NCBI RefSeq assembly: GCF_009857835.1
Contig: NZ_WWCL01000004.1
Location: 372,001-436,000 of the forward strand
Reading direction: 5' to 3'
Source: Duganella fentianensis
Lineage (GTDB): Bacteria; Pseudomonadota; Gammaproteobacteria; Burkholderiales; Burkholderiaceae_D
DNA length: 64,000 nucleotides
In this document: positions 25,001 through 33,104 of the stretch, one piece after another
How positions within the stretch are numbered: position 1 is the first letter of the stretch
How the letters are laid out: every line of letters begins with the position of its first letter
Program-made: the position numbers and the translations under genes
The notes under the pieces: generated by a model
What the model saw: only the letters and a program-made list of their open reading frames with translations
Told to the model about the DNA's origin: nothing
The model's database searches: none

Positions 25001-26310
25001 CGTGGAAGCTGGTGCGCGGCGGCATAGGTATCGCCACGCCGGCGCCGGAGCCGGAGAGCGGGCTGGCTTATCACGTCAATCTGCGCGCGCTGAATGTCGA
25101 TGCCTGGCTGGACTTCGCCAGTTCCATAGGCGGCAAGGATGGCGGCGCCAGTACGGCCAGCGATAGCGCCGATCTGCTGCAGTACGTGATGCCCGATACC
25201 ATCGCCGCACGCAGCAACGAGCTGATTATCGGCGACCGCAAACTGGAAAACGTGGTGCTCGGGGTAGGTCGGCAGAAAACCGTGTGGCAGGCGAATATCG
25301 ATTCCACCCAGGCCAATGGCTACCTGACCTGGAGCGAGCCGTCTACGGGGCAGGGGCTGGGCAAGGTGACGGCGCGTCTGTCCTCGCTGGTGATTCCGGA
25401 ATCGGCTTCCAAGGATGTGCAGGAACTGCTCGATAGCCAGGCCACCAGTACCACCATACCGGCGCTTGATATCGTGGTGGAGCGCTTCGAGCTGTTCAAC
25501 AAGGCGCTGGGCCGGCTGGAACTGCAGGCCAACAATGCCCAGCTGGCGGCGCAGCGCGAATGGCGCGTCAGCAAGCTGCTGCTGTCCAATCCCGACGGCG
25601 AATTCAAAGGCAGCGGCAAATGGGTCAGCAAGGACGGCGTGCATGACTCGACGCTGAATTTCGATCTGGCCATCAGCAATGCGGGCAAGCTGCTGGACCG
25701 CTTCGGTTTTGCCGGCACGCTCAAGGGCGGTAAGGGTAATCTGTCCGGCGATATCGCGTGGAAGGGCTTGCCATATGCGCTGGACTGGCCCACGCTGGCG
25801 GGCCAGATCAAGCTGAATGTGGAAAAAGGCCAGTTCCTCAAACAGGACCCCGGTGCAGCCAAGCTGCTCGGTGTGCTCAGCCTGCAGGCCTTGCCGCGCC
25901 TGCTCAAGCTGGATTTCCACGATGTGTTCTCGGAAGGGCTGGCGTTCGACGGCATCACGGCCAGTGCCGGCATCAGCCACGGCATCGTGCGCACCGATAA
26001 CCTGAAAATGCATGGCGTGGCCGCCACCGTGCTGATGGACGGTAGCGCCGATCTGGCCAACGAAACCACCAATCTGCATGTGGTGGTGATCCCCGAAGTC
26101 AATCTCGGCACGGCACCGCTGGTGTATGCGCTGGCCGTCAATCCTGTGATCGGGCTGGGCAGCTTCCTGGCCCAGCTGTTCCTCAGTGCGCCCGTGATGA
26201 AGGCGCTGACTTATCATATGCAGGTGACGGGCCCGTGGAAAGCGCCGGTGGTGACCAAGATCGAAACGGCCAAGACGGAAGTGCCGCCGCCGCCCAAGGG
26301 CGCGCCCTGA
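22081..26310 (+). CDS. yhdP: YhdP-family AsmA-like envelope protein
   Basis: 1409 residues. There is one N-terminal transmembrane anchor (about residues 40-65: LGFAVKLALLLYFAFAILFLTL) followed by a very long periplasmic region of repeating beta-rich AsmA/DUF3971 type, with a C-terminal conserved stretch (GSADLANETTNLHVVVIPEVNLGTAPLVY...). YhdP proteins are proposed to form bridges for phospholipid transport between inner and outer membranes. ATG 22081 is chosen; a TTG three bases earlier is unlikely. It is followed 19 bases later by a nitrilase-family gene and then tldD, a gene order common in Betaproteobacteria. There are numerous in-phase antisense open frames over it, which I regard as shadows. 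Confidence 0.92.
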   Translation: MQKQDDQTVNATQPGQPSGEGYIATRWHRLTAFYRFCNQASHHVLGFAVKLALLLYFAFAILFLTLRYAVLPNIDHYKGDIERLASRAVGNAVTIDRVYASWHGLRPNLFLGDVVLHDSAGRPALSLPSVSATLSWWSVVSASVRFESLELVRPDLSVLRDAQGRLYVAGMLLDLDQPSDGKGADWLLAQREIVIREGRVQWLDQQRQAPLLALDSVHVVLRNQWLRHQLAVRATPPAALAAPLDVRADFSHPAFGARVSNLSMWKGELYADIRNTDLLTWKPWLDFPFELHSGGGSLRAWLGVDQSRLTGFTADLGLQNVSAVLGKELPVLDLRQLSGRIAAKEELPNVLPLVVKGGKGAGSVPFGALGHSVELSQLTLTTSDGFVMAPTSLSERYVAASGPKAEQTTVSAAQLDLQSMAGLAERLPLSEHQRQLLADFAPRGLLKNFSAEWRGAYPALQSYRIKGDLVGLGLKPQPPRPGQARTARTPAIAAMPAIPGFENLSGAIDATEQGGSFSLSSQQLVLHMPDYFSSPSMPFEHLNLKARWSFERDDMLLFQIDSMDFLQQGMSGTLQGSHRMPLTGKGLGTVDFSGTLNNFQINRIDSYLPIQTPHDLRAWLTGALEDGVASDVTLRLRGDLAHFPFHGENGAERNRGEFRVAGKLTEGKLNYAPGQHLHDGKELGKDGKPLPLWPQAEHIKGSFVFDRARMEIRGDTATTGGVALSAVKAVVANLDAHNALLEIDGNAAGPMQEFLKYVASSPVLEWISNFTDETQASGNARLALKLQLPLSHLIDAKVQGTLQLQNNEITLMNDLPPVQAAQGKIEFNEHGVNLNQLSGNFLGGPVSITGGSQRDNAIVVKLGGTLTADGFRKQYASPAMQRLASHFAGATRYTGTVTARDHQVTVAVDSSLNGLTVDLPAPLRKVASETMPLRFVLNSALTPDSSGSLHDDIRISLGGNMAARYQRAKTSKQPWKLVRGGIGIATPAPEPESGLAYHVNLRALNVDAWLDFASSIGGKDGGASTASDSADLLQYVMPDTIAARSNELIIGDRKLENVVLGVGRQKTVWQANIDSTQANGYLTWSEPSTGQGLGKVTARLSSLVIPESASKDVQELLDSQATSTTIPALDIVVERFELFNKALGRLELQANNAQLAAQREWRVSKLLLSNPDGEFKGSGKWVSKDGVHDSTLNFDLAISNAGKLLDRFGFAGTLKGGKGNLSGDIAWKGLPYALDWPTLAGQIKLNVEKGQFLKQDPGAAKLLGVLSLQALPRLLKLDFHDVFSEGLAFDGITASAGISHGIVRTDNLKMHGVAATVLMDGSADLANETTNLHVVVIPEVNLGTAPLVYALAVNPVIGLGSFLAQLFLSAPVMKALTYHMQVTGPWKAPVVTKIETAKTEVPPPPKGAP

Positions 26311-26329
26311 TTTTTTTGCGAGTGTAGAC

Positions 26330-27130
26330 ATGAGCCATACCGTAGCTGCTATCCAGATGATTTCCTCGCCCAGTGTGGCGGACAATATCGCTACCGCGCG
26401 CCGTCTCGTGACGGAAGCGGCAGCGGGCGGCGCGCAGCTGGTGCTGCTGCCCGAGTACTGGGCCATCATGGGCCACAGCGATAGCGACAAGGTGGCCGTG
26501 GCCGAACCACTGGGGCAGGGGACTATACAGGATTTCATGGCCGGCCTTGCGCGCGAGCTGGGCATCTGGCTGATAGGCGGCACGCTGCCGCTGGCTTCGC
26601 ACGATGCCGCCAAAGTCATCAACACCACGCTGGTGTACAACCCGCAGGGCGAGCAGGTCAGCCGCTACGACAAGATCCACCTGTTCGGTTTCAGCAAAGG
26701 CAGCGAAAGCTACGATGAATCGCGCACCATCGTGCCCGGCACGGCACCGGGCGTGTTCGAGGCGCCGTTCGGCAAGGTCGGCATGTCGGTCTGCTACGAC
26801 CTGCGCTTCCCCGAACTGTACCGCGCCATGGGCCCGCTGGCCCTGATCGTGGTGCCGGCCGCCTTCACCTACACCACCGGTCAGGCCCACTGGGAAATCC
26901 TGCTGCGCGCGCGTGCCATCGAAAACCAGTGCTATGTGCTGGCCGCTGCACAGGGCGGCCTGCATCCTAACGGCCGCCGCACCTGGGGCCACAGTATGCT
27001 GATCGATCCCTGGGGCGTGGTGAAAGCCGTGCAGGCCGAAGGCGAGGGCGTGGTGCAGGGCCAGATTGACGCTGCCTATATGGACAGCGTGCGCAGCAGC
27101 CTGCCGGCGCTGAAACACCGCACCATGTGA
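26330..27130 (+). CDS. Nitrilase-superfamily amidase (Nit/deaminated-glutathione amidase-like)
   Basis: 266-residue cytoplasmic carbon-nitrogen hydrolase. The catalytic triad is visible: Glu42 (LLPEYWAIMG), Lys115 (RYDKIHLFGF) and Cys155 (SVCYDLRFPELYR). The overall sequence fits the Nit1/YbeM branch, whose proposed job is metabolite repair by hydrolysing deaminated glutathione. It is the second gene of a yhdP-nit-tldD run. Substrate specificity inside the superfamily cannot be settled by sequence alone. Confidence 0.9.
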   Translation: MSHTVAAIQMISSPSVADNIATARRLVTEAAAGGAQLVLLPEYWAIMGHSDSDKVAVAEPLGQGTIQDFMAGLARELGIWLIGGTLPLASHDAAKVINTTLVYNPQGEQVSRYDKIHLFGFSKGSESYDESRTIVPGTAPGVFEAPFGKVGMSVCYDLRFPELYRAMGPLALIVVPAAFTYTTGQAHWEILLRARAIENQCYVLAAAQGGLHPNGRRTWGHSMLIDPWGVVKAVQAEGEGVVQGQIDAAYMDSVRSSLPALKHRTM

Positions 27131-27160
27131 AACGGGCGGCACTGGGCTACAATCGCAGCT

Positions 27161-27220
27161 ATTCGCCGTAATATGCCGCACCGTGCCGCATCATGCCGCA
27201 CCCCGCAGTACTCTGCCGTA
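27161..27220. repeat. Six-unit 10-bp direct repeat before tldD
   Basis: Six successive 10-base units each end in a heptamer of the form YGCMGYA, at 27164, 27174, 27184, 27194, 27204 and 27214. Units two to four carry identical TGCCGCA. The array fills half of the 110-base gap between the amidase gene and tldD and ends 20 bases before the tldD start codon. It may be a phased protein-binding site or a slippage-prone repeat. Confidence 0.7.
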
Positions 27221-27240
27221 CCACCTAGATAGAAGCTACC

Positions 27241-28701
27241 ATGAAGCCATTTGAACCGAATCTGTCCACCCTTGCCGTTGCGCGCGATATTCTGCTGACG
27301 CCGTTCGGGCTGGACGAAGCCAAGCTGCTCAAGACGCTGGGCTCGATGTTTACCCACAAGGTCGATTACGCCGACCTGTACTTCCAGTTCACCAAGAACG
27401 AAGGCTGGAGTCTGGAAGAGGGCATCGTCAAGACGGGCAGCTTCTCGATCGATCAGGGCGTGGGCGTGCGCGCCGTGTCGGGCGACCGCACGGCCTTTGC
27501 CTATTCCGACGATATTTCCGAAGCGGCCCTGCTGTCGGCGGCCAGCGCTACCCGCACCATCGCCCGTGCCGGTGCCGGCAAGGTGAAAGTGGCCAGCGCC
27601 ATGACGCCGACCGGCGGCCGTGCGCTGTATTTGCCGAATGATCCGCTGGCTTCGCTCGATGCCACCGCCAAGGTCAAACTGCTGGAACGCCTCGAGCAGA
27701 TGGCGCGCAGCAAAGACCCGCGCATCGTGCAGGTCATGGCCAGTCTGGCGGCCGAATACGATGTGGTGCTGGTGGTGCGCAGCGACGGCGTGCTGGCGGC
27801 CGATATCCGCCCGCTGGTGCGCGTTTCGCTGACCGTGATCGCGGAGCAGAACGGCCGGCGCGAAATGGGTTCTTCCGGTGGCGGCGGGCGTTACGACTAT
27901 GGCTATTTCACCGATGCCCTGCTCGAGCAGTACGCTGCCGATGCGGTCAGTTCGGCGCTGGTCAATCTCGATGCGCGTCCGGCGCCGGCCGGCCCGATGA
28001 CGGTGGTACTGGGACCGGGCTGGCCCGGCATCCTGCTGCACGAAGCCATCGGCCACGGCCTCGAGGGCGATTTCAACCGCAAGGGCTCGTCCACCTTCTC
28101 CGGCCGCATCGGCGAGCGGGTAGCGGCCAAGGGCGTCACCGTGGTGGATGACGGCACGCTGCCGGACCGTCGCGGTTCGCTCAACATCGACGACGAAGGC
28201 AATCCTACCCAGTGCACCACGCTGATCGAAGACGGCATCCTGAAAGGCTATATTCAGGACACCATGAATGCCCGTCTGATGAAGATGCCGGTGACGGGCA
28301 ATGCACGGCGCGAATCGTTTGCCCACCTGCCCATGCCGCGCATGACCAACACCTATATGCTGGGCGGCGACAAGGACCCCGGTGAAATTCTGGCCTCGGT
28401 CAAGAACGGCCTGTATGCGGTCAACTTCGGCGGCGGCCAGGTCGACATCACCAACGGTAAATTCGTGTTCTCGGCCAGCGAAGCCTATATGATCGAAAAC
28501 GGCAAGATCACCTATCCCGTAAAAGGTGCTACCCTGATCGGTAACGGTCCGGAAGTGCTGAACCGCGTGTCCATGATAGGCAACGATATGCGCCTCGATC
28601 CGGGCGTGGGCGTATGCGGCAAGGAAGGCCAGAGCGTGCCCGTGGGCGTGGGCCAGCCTACCTTGCGGCTGGATGGCGTGACGGTGGGCGGCACCGTGTA
28701 A
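27241..28701 (+). CDS. tldD: TldD metalloprotease subunit
   Basis: Partner of TldE (PmbA) in a zinc-dependent protease heterodimer that processes small peptides such as microcin precursors and the CcdA antitoxin in other bacteria. At 486 residues it is the normal length. The metal-binding HExxxH motif is at His267, Glu268 and His272 (HEAIGHGLEGD). The C-terminal half shows the family's GGGQVDITNGKFVFSASEAYMIENG and VSMIGNDMRLDPGVGVCGKEGQSVPVGVGQPTLRL. tldE is not in this window. A ten-base repeat array lies immediately upstream. Confidence 0.95.
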   Translation: MKPFEPNLSTLAVARDILLTPFGLDEAKLLKTLGSMFTHKVDYADLYFQFTKNEGWSLEEGIVKTGSFSIDQGVGVRAVSGDRTAFAYSDDISEAALLSAASATRTIARAGAGKVKVASAMTPTGGRALYLPNDPLASLDATAKVKLLERLEQMARSKDPRIVQVMASLAAEYDVVLVVRSDGVLAADIRPLVRVSLTVIAEQNGRREMGSSGGGGRYDYGYFTDALLEQYAADAVSSALVNLDARPAPAGPMTVVLGPGWPGILLHEAIGHGLEGDFNRKGSSTFSGRIGERVAAKGVTVVDDGTLPDRRGSLNIDDEGNPTQCTTLIEDGILKGYIQDTMNARLMKMPVTGNARRESFAHLPMPRMTNTYMLGGDKDPGEILASVKNGLYAVNFGGGQVDITNGKFVFSASEAYMIENGKITYPVKGATLIGNGPEVLNRVSMIGNDMRLDPGVGVCGKEGQSVPVGVGQPTLRLDGVTVGGTV

Positions 28702-28770
28702 AAGTTGCTTTGCGGCAGTGGAACCGATGAAAATTCTGTCGAAGGCCCCTGCCGTGTAGAAAAAAAGCGC

Positions 28771-28800
28771 TTGCCAAGTGTCGAGCTATGGGTTTATAGT
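28771..28800 (+). promoter_or_regulatory. Sigma-70-type promoter of the aroG leader
   Basis: TTGCCA (28771-28776), an 18-base spacer, then TATAGT (28795-28800); each hexamer matches consensus at five of six positions. Transcription would begin near 28807, about 45 bases before the leader peptide. Confidence 0.6.
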
Positions 28801-28851
28801 CGTTGCAACTGATGTCCAGTGTGGCATCGAAACCGAAACGGAAGCTTGTAC

Positions 28852-28917
28852 ATGACCCGCTTTTTCTTTACCGGCTATTTTTACTTTAGCAATTCCAACC
28901 CAGAGGCGGTGGAGTAG
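28852..28917 (+). CDS. Phe/Tyr-rich leader peptide of aroG
   Basis: A 21-codon open frame with a GGAAG ribosome-binding site eight bases before its ATG. Residues 4-12 are FFFTGYFYF, seven aromatic residues out of nine, using both TTT and TTC for Phe and TAT and TAC for Tyr. The TAG stop is at 28915. This is the standard design of a translated attenuation sensor: shortage of charged tRNA-Phe or tRNA-Tyr would stall the ribosome here. Its last codons (NPEAVE) contain the GAGGCGGT segment that can pair with the terminator's left arm. It is too short to be found by most gene callers. Confidence 0.85.
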   Translation: MTRFFFTGYFYFSNSNPEAVE

Positions 28918-28993
28918 CGGCCGGTGCACGTAGAAGCAAAAACGAGTTCCAGCAAATTCCGAAAAAACCGCCTCCGAGGCGGTTTTTTTTTAC
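28903..28993 (+). promoter_or_regulatory. Transcription attenuator (antiterminator/terminator) of aroG
   Basis: Region 2, GAGGCGGT (28903-28910, inside the leader codons), is the exact complement of region 3, ACCGCCTC (28969-28976). Region 3 can instead pair with region 4, GAGGCGGT (28978-28985), followed by nine or ten T residues, giving an intrinsic terminator. A ribosome stalled at the Phe/Tyr codons leaves region 2 free to capture region 3 (read-through). A ribosome that reaches the stop covers region 2 and lets the terminator form. The pairing is seen in the sequence; the regulatory logic is inferred from the well-known Phe and Trp leaders. Confidence 0.8.
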
Positions 28994-29058
28994 CCTGACA
29001 TTTAGTAACCGGCTTTGAAATACCCTTTTAAATCTTTTTGAATATTCTGGAGAACAGC

Positions 29059-30138
29059 ATGCCACGTACCGATGATTTACGAATCCGCGAAATGAAGGAA
29101 TTGACGCCACCGTCCCACCTGATTCGCGAGTTTGCGTGCTCGGAAGCGGCGGAACACACGGCGGCCAGCGCCCGCGTTGCGCTGCACCGCATCCTGCACG
29201 GTCAGGACGACCGCCTGATGGTGGTGATCGGCCCATGCTCTATCCACGATCCTAAAGCGGCAATGGAATATGCACGCCGGCTGGCGCCGCTGCGTCAGGA
29301 ACTGGGCGCCGATCTGGAAATCGTCATGCGCGTGTACTTCGAAAAACCCCGCACCACGGTGGGCTGGAAGGGCATGATCAATGACCCGTACATGGACAGC
29401 AGCTTCCGCATCAACGATGGCCTGCGCATGGCACGCGAACTGCTGCGCGACATCAACGAACTGGGCCTGCCGGCCGGTACCGAATATCTGGACGTGATCA
29501 GCCCGCAGTACATCGCTGACCTGATCAGCTGGGGTGCCATCGGTGCCCGTACCACGGAATCGCAGGTACACCGCGAACTGGCGTCCGGCCTGTCCTGCCC
29601 GGTGGGCTTCAAGAACGGTACGGACGGCAACGTCAAGATCGCCGTGGAAGCCATCAAGGCTGCCTCGCAGCCGCACCACTTCCTGTCCGTCACCAAGGGC
29701 GGCCACTCGGCCATCGTGTCGACCAACGGCAATGAGGATTGCCACATCATTCTGCGCGGTGGCAAAACCCCGAACTACGATGCGGCCAGTGTGGACGAAG
29801 CCTGCAAGGCCATCGCAGCGCAAGGTCTGGCAGCGCGCCTGATGATCGATGCTTCCCATGCCAACAGCTCGAAGAAGCCGGAAAACCAGATTCCCGTGTG
29901 TGCCGATATCGCCCGTCAGGTGGCCGGCGGCGACCAGCGCATCATCGGTGTGATGGTGGAATCGCATCTGGTGGCCGGCCGTCAGGATCTGGTGCCGGGC
30001 AAGGAGCTGGTGTACGGCCAGTCCGTTACCGATGGCTGCATAGACTGGGACAGTAGTGTGCAGGTGCTGCAGGATCTGGCTGCCGCCGTGCGCGCGCGCC
30101 GTCTGGCTACCATGGCTGCCGAAGCCGCCGCCAAATAA
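29059..30138 (+). CDS. aroG: 3-deoxy-D-arabino-heptulosonate-7-phosphate (DAHP) synthase, class I
   Basis: First enzyme of the shikimate pathway, joining phosphoenolpyruvate and erythrose-4-phosphate. 359 residues of the microbial AroFGH type: VIGPCSIHDP, MRVYFEKPRTTVGWKGMINDP, EYLDVISPQY, WGAIGARTTESQ and PVGFKNGTDGN, with the metal-binding Cys in GPCSIHDP. The ATG at 29059 follows GGAG; an earlier TTG at 29038 is in frame but unlikely. The aromatic leader suggests that Phe and/or Tyr supply sets transcription; allosteric feedback class (Phe, Tyr or Trp) cannot be told reliably by eye. The 3' end runs into a 12-base repeat. Confidence 0.96.
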   Translation: MPRTDDLRIREMKELTPPSHLIREFACSEAAEHTAASARVALHRILHGQDDRLMVVIGPCSIHDPKAAMEYARRLAPLRQELGADLEIVMRVYFEKPRTTVGWKGMINDPYMDSSFRINDGLRMARELLRDINELGLPAGTEYLDVISPQYIADLISWGAIGARTTESQVHRELASGLSCPVGFKNGTDGNVKIAVEAIKAASQPHHFLSVTKGGHSAIVSTNGNEDCHIILRGGKTPNYDAASVDEACKAIAAQGLAARLMIDASHANSSKKPENQIPVCADIARQVAGGDQRIIGVMVESHLVAGRQDLVPGKELVYGQSVTDGCIDWDSSVQVLQDLAAAVRARRLATMAAEAAAK

Positions 30139-30174
30139 GCTGCCATATAAGCGGCCAAACAAGCCGCTAGCATC
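30127..30174 (+). repeat. Degenerate 12-bp tandem repeat across the aroG stop codon
   Basis: GCCGCCAAATAA, GCTGCCATATAA, GCGGCCAAACAA and GCCGCTAGCATC follow one another without gaps. The first unit holds the last two Ala, the Lys and the stop of aroG; the second unit repeats an in-frame stop. It looks like an old slippage duplication of the gene's end. Confidence 0.55.
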
Positions 30175-30184
30175 AGCAAATAAT

Positions 30185-30218
30185 AAGGCCGCCACGCAGC
30201 TGACTGCGTGGCGGCCTT
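30185..30218. terminator. Stem-loop between convergent aroG and receptor
   Basis: AAGGCCGCCACGCAG (30185-30199) pairs perfectly over 15 bp with CTGCGTGGCGGCCTT (30204-30218) across a CTGA loop. It has few T residues on either side, so it may be a shared terminator or an mRNA-end stabilising stem. Confidence 0.75.
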
Positions 30219-30233
30219 GTCCGTTTACTGCGC

Positions 30234-33104
30234 TTAGAACTTGTAGTTGGCGGTCAGATAGAAGCTGCGGCCCAGCGGGTCGGAGTAGCGACCATCGTAG
30301 CCCACCTGATTACCACCACCCGAGTTACGCACCGAGAAAGGCGGATCCTGATTCAGCAGGTTTTTGATACCGGCCGTCAGGGTCAGGTTCTTCACATAGT
30401 TGGCTTTCAGCTGATAGTCCAGCGTGGTGTAGGAGCGCACATCGCGTTCCATCGCCACCACCCCGCCGATGCTGCCGTCGGCACCCACTTCGCGTACGGC
30501 GGCATCATCTTCCGTCAGCGGCTTGTCGTGGTAGCCGCTGCGGTAGTTGACCGTCAGCGAGTTGCTCAGCTTGTCCGACGATTTGAGCGTGAAGACTACT
30601 TTGGAAATCACGCGGAATACCACATCGTCATACGAGTTGAAGCGGCCTATGCTTTTCTCTACGCCCACGCCCGGGGTTTCCTGTTCCGCTTTCAGCATAT
30701 AGGTACCGGTCCAGTTGATGCTGGCGCGGCCTACCGGCGTATCGCTGCGGAAGGTGGTATCCCAGTCCAGACCCTGGAAGTGCGAGGAAGCCAGGTTCAG
30801 CGGTTTGCGGATGGCTACCAGCACATTGCTCTTCTGGATAGGGTCGGCGTACACGGTGATGTACTGGTTGGCCAGTACCGGGTTGGTGTACAGCTGGTCC
30901 TGCGAGAAGGTGCGGATCTGGTTCTTCAGTTTTACGTCCCACAGGTCCAGACCGAAGGACAGCATGCTGCTCGGCTCCAGACGGAAGCCCAGTGTGGCCT
31001 GCTTGGATTCTTCCGCTTTCAGGGCGCCGGCGCCAGTGGCCGGGTTACCCACGTCGAGCAGACCGTATTCCGACGAGCCGGGACGGCAGTACACGGCGCG
31101 CGGATCCGGTGCCTTCACAGGGCAAGGGAATGGGTTGGACGAACCGGCGTTTTTCAGCGGGTCGGCGATATTGTTCATGGTCGGCGCCTTGAAGCCCGTG
31201 CCATAGGAACCGCGCAGCAGCAGTTGCTGGGTCGGCGTGTAGCGGGCCGACAGCTTGTAGGTGGCTTTGGCCACATCTTCGCCCACCTTGCCGGACGGTG
31301 CCAGCTTGCCATTGGAGTCGTAGCTGTTGTTATGCTTGTTGACGGCCGCATAGCTGTCGTAGCGCACCGCCGTGGTGGCTTCGAAATTGCTGGCGATAGG
31401 CATCAGCAGTTCGGCGAAAGCACCCCAGTTATTGCGGGTAGCATCGAGTGCCTGAGCGCCCGTGCCGCCGCCGATTTCCACGTCAGTCCAGCCGGGGTTG
31501 CCGGGGCCGGGGCCTTGCGCGATCTTGGCTGGCGTATCGGTGTAGCTCTGCTTGGTGAAGTCCGCACCCATACCCAGTGAAGCGGGGCCGCCCGGCAGCG
31601 CGAACACTTCGCGCGAAGCGTGGGCACCGATCACGTCGATTTTCGACTTGGTCACGTCGAGCTGCTGGCGCAGCACGGCCGGGGCCAGAATCGCAGCCGC
31701 GCCATCAGTGGAGACGAAGGGATTGTAGGCGCCGGTGCGCACCAGTTCTTCGAACTTGTCGCCGCTCATATAGCCGGCCAGCGCTTCGTCGGTCTGCTTG
31801 TTCTGCGAGTGGGTGTAAGCCACGCCCACATCCCAGCCGGCGATATTGCTGTCGGCACCCAGCACGAAGTGGGCCGCGTCGGTACGGTATTCATCGGTAC
31901 GGCCACCGGCATCGGCGCCGCGGTAGTTGAACAGCGCATCCGTCACATCGGCCGGATTGACCTTCAGGCCAGCCAGCAGCGGCACGATGGATTTGTTGTA
32001 GGCGCCGATGTAGTTCGGGTTGATGGTTTTGACGCCCGATACGGGATCGGTGCTGAACACCGTCAGTGGCTGGGCGGCCGGGGCATAGCGCGCGGTGTTG
32101 GTGAACTTGGACAGTACCAGTTCGCCGAACAGGGTGGTCTCGCTACCCAGTTTCATTTTGCCGGAAGCGAACACGCTATCGCGCTTGAGTTCAGGCAGCA
32201 GCTGCACGGTGGCCGGATAGTCGAAGCGGCAGGCGCCATTGCGCGAGAACGTGTTGGGCTGGGTGCAGGAACCCTTGTTGAGCAGGTCGGTGTTCAGCAC
32301 CACGTCGTCATTGGCCGTCACCACTTCCACGTTGGCCGGGGTGGAGTTGATACTGGTCTGCCAGGTCACATACTTCTTGCCGTTGTGGGTGAACGGATGG
32401 GCGCCCGTTTTGGCAAAGTCGCGCTGCTTGGCGTTCAGCTCTTTCTGCTGGTCGTGGCTGTAAGCCAGCAGCACGTTGTAGCCATCATTTTCCAGATCGC
32501 CCCAGCCTTTGGTGATGGAGATGTTGCTGCTGCGGCCGCCGGACTTCTGCGGCGTGTCGAAAGTGCCTTCAATAGCCAGATCCTGATTGTTCTTTTTCAG
32601 GATGAAGTTGACCACACCGGCAATCGCATCCGAGCCGTACAGAGTGGAGGCGCCATCGGTCAGAATTTCTACGCGGTCGACGGCGGACAAGGGAATGCTG
32701 GCCAGATTGACGGCGCTGCCCGTGCCATATGGCGCCATGCGGCGGCCGTTCAGCAGGACCAGGGTGTACTGGGTGCCGATGGCGTGGATGGAGGCGGTCT
32801 GCACGCCGTTGCCGCCGCCATTGACGGAAGTCGAGGAGGTAATAAAGCCTTGCATGGACGGCAGCTGGGCCACCAGATCGGCAACGTTGTTGGCACCGCT
32901 TTGCTCGATATCGGCGCGCGTCAGCGTCTGCACGGGCAGCGAGCCTTCTTTGGCGATACGCTTAATCGATGAACCGGTAATTTCTACACGTGCAATGTGT
33001 TCCGGTTCGGCGCTGGTCTGCGCCCAGGCGGCGTGCATGCCCAGCGCCAGACCGCCAGCGCAGATCAGACGCACGGAGCGCGCCATTACAGTTTCAACCA
33101 TCAT
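30234..33104 (-). CDS. TonB-dependent outer-membrane receptor, tandem copy A
   Basis: About 956 residues. The signal peptide begins MMVETVMARSVRLICAGG and ends near AAWAQ. The plug has VEITGSSIKRI, VADLVAQLPSMQGF, LVLLNGRRMAPYG, VDRVEILTDGASTLYGSDAIAGVVNFILKK; the barrel ends YLTANYKF with a terminal Phe. It is a close paralogue of the receptor immediately upstream (33535-36381), sharing even the first twenty residues, so the pair arose by tandem duplication. The substrate is unknown. The start at 33104 is preferred because GGGAG lies eight bases before it and the N-terminus then aligns with the paralogue; a longer frame from 33137 adds eleven residues with no ribosome-binding site. Confidence 0.92.
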   Translation of the reverse strand: MMVETVMARSVRLICAGGLALGMHAAWAQTSAEPEHIARVEITGSSIKRIAKEGSLPVQTLTRADIEQSGANNVADLVAQLPSMQGFITSSTSVNGGGNGVQTASIHAIGTQYTLVLLNGRRMAPYGTGSAVNLASIPLSAVDRVEILTDGASTLYGSDAIAGVVNFILKKNNQDLAIEGTFDTPQKSGGRSSNISITKGWGDLENDGYNVLLAYSHDQQKELNAKQRDFAKTGAHPFTHNGKKYVTWQTSINSTPANVEVVTANDDVVLNTDLLNKGSCTQPNTFSRNGACRFDYPATVQLLPELKRDSVFASGKMKLGSETTLFGELVLSKFTNTARYAPAAQPLTVFSTDPVSGVKTINPNYIGAYNKSIVPLLAGLKVNPADVTDALFNYRGADAGGRTDEYRTDAAHFVLGADSNIAGWDVGVAYTHSQNKQTDEALAGYMSGDKFEELVRTGAYNPFVSTDGAAAILAPAVLRQQLDVTKSKIDVIGAHASREVFALPGGPASLGMGADFTKQSYTDTPAKIAQGPGPGNPGWTDVEIGGGTGAQALDATRNNWGAFAELLMPIASNFEATTAVRYDSYAAVNKHNNSYDSNGKLAPSGKVGEDVAKATYKLSARYTPTQQLLLRGSYGTGFKAPTMNNIADPLKNAGSSNPFPCPVKAPDPRAVYCRPGSSEYGLLDVGNPATGAGALKAEESKQATLGFRLEPSSMLSFGLDLWDVKLKNQIRTFSQDQLYTNPVLANQYITVYADPIQKSNVLVAIRKPLNLASSHFQGLDWDTTFRSDTPVGRASINWTGTYMLKAEQETPGVGVEKSIGRFNSYDDVVFRVISKVVFTLKSSDKLSNSLTVNYRSGYHDKPLTEDDAAVREVGADGSIGGVVAMERDVRSYTTLDYQLKANYVKNLTLTAGIKNLLNQDPPFSVRNSGGGNQVGYDGRYSDPLGRSFYLTANYKF

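Noticed and set aside
21940..26640. A 1566-residue antisense open frame over yhdP and the nitrilase-family gene
   Set aside because: Its translation is low in hydrophobic-core pattern and rich in His, Gln and Arg, typical of a frame shadow, and the sense strand carries two well-supported genes with family motifs.
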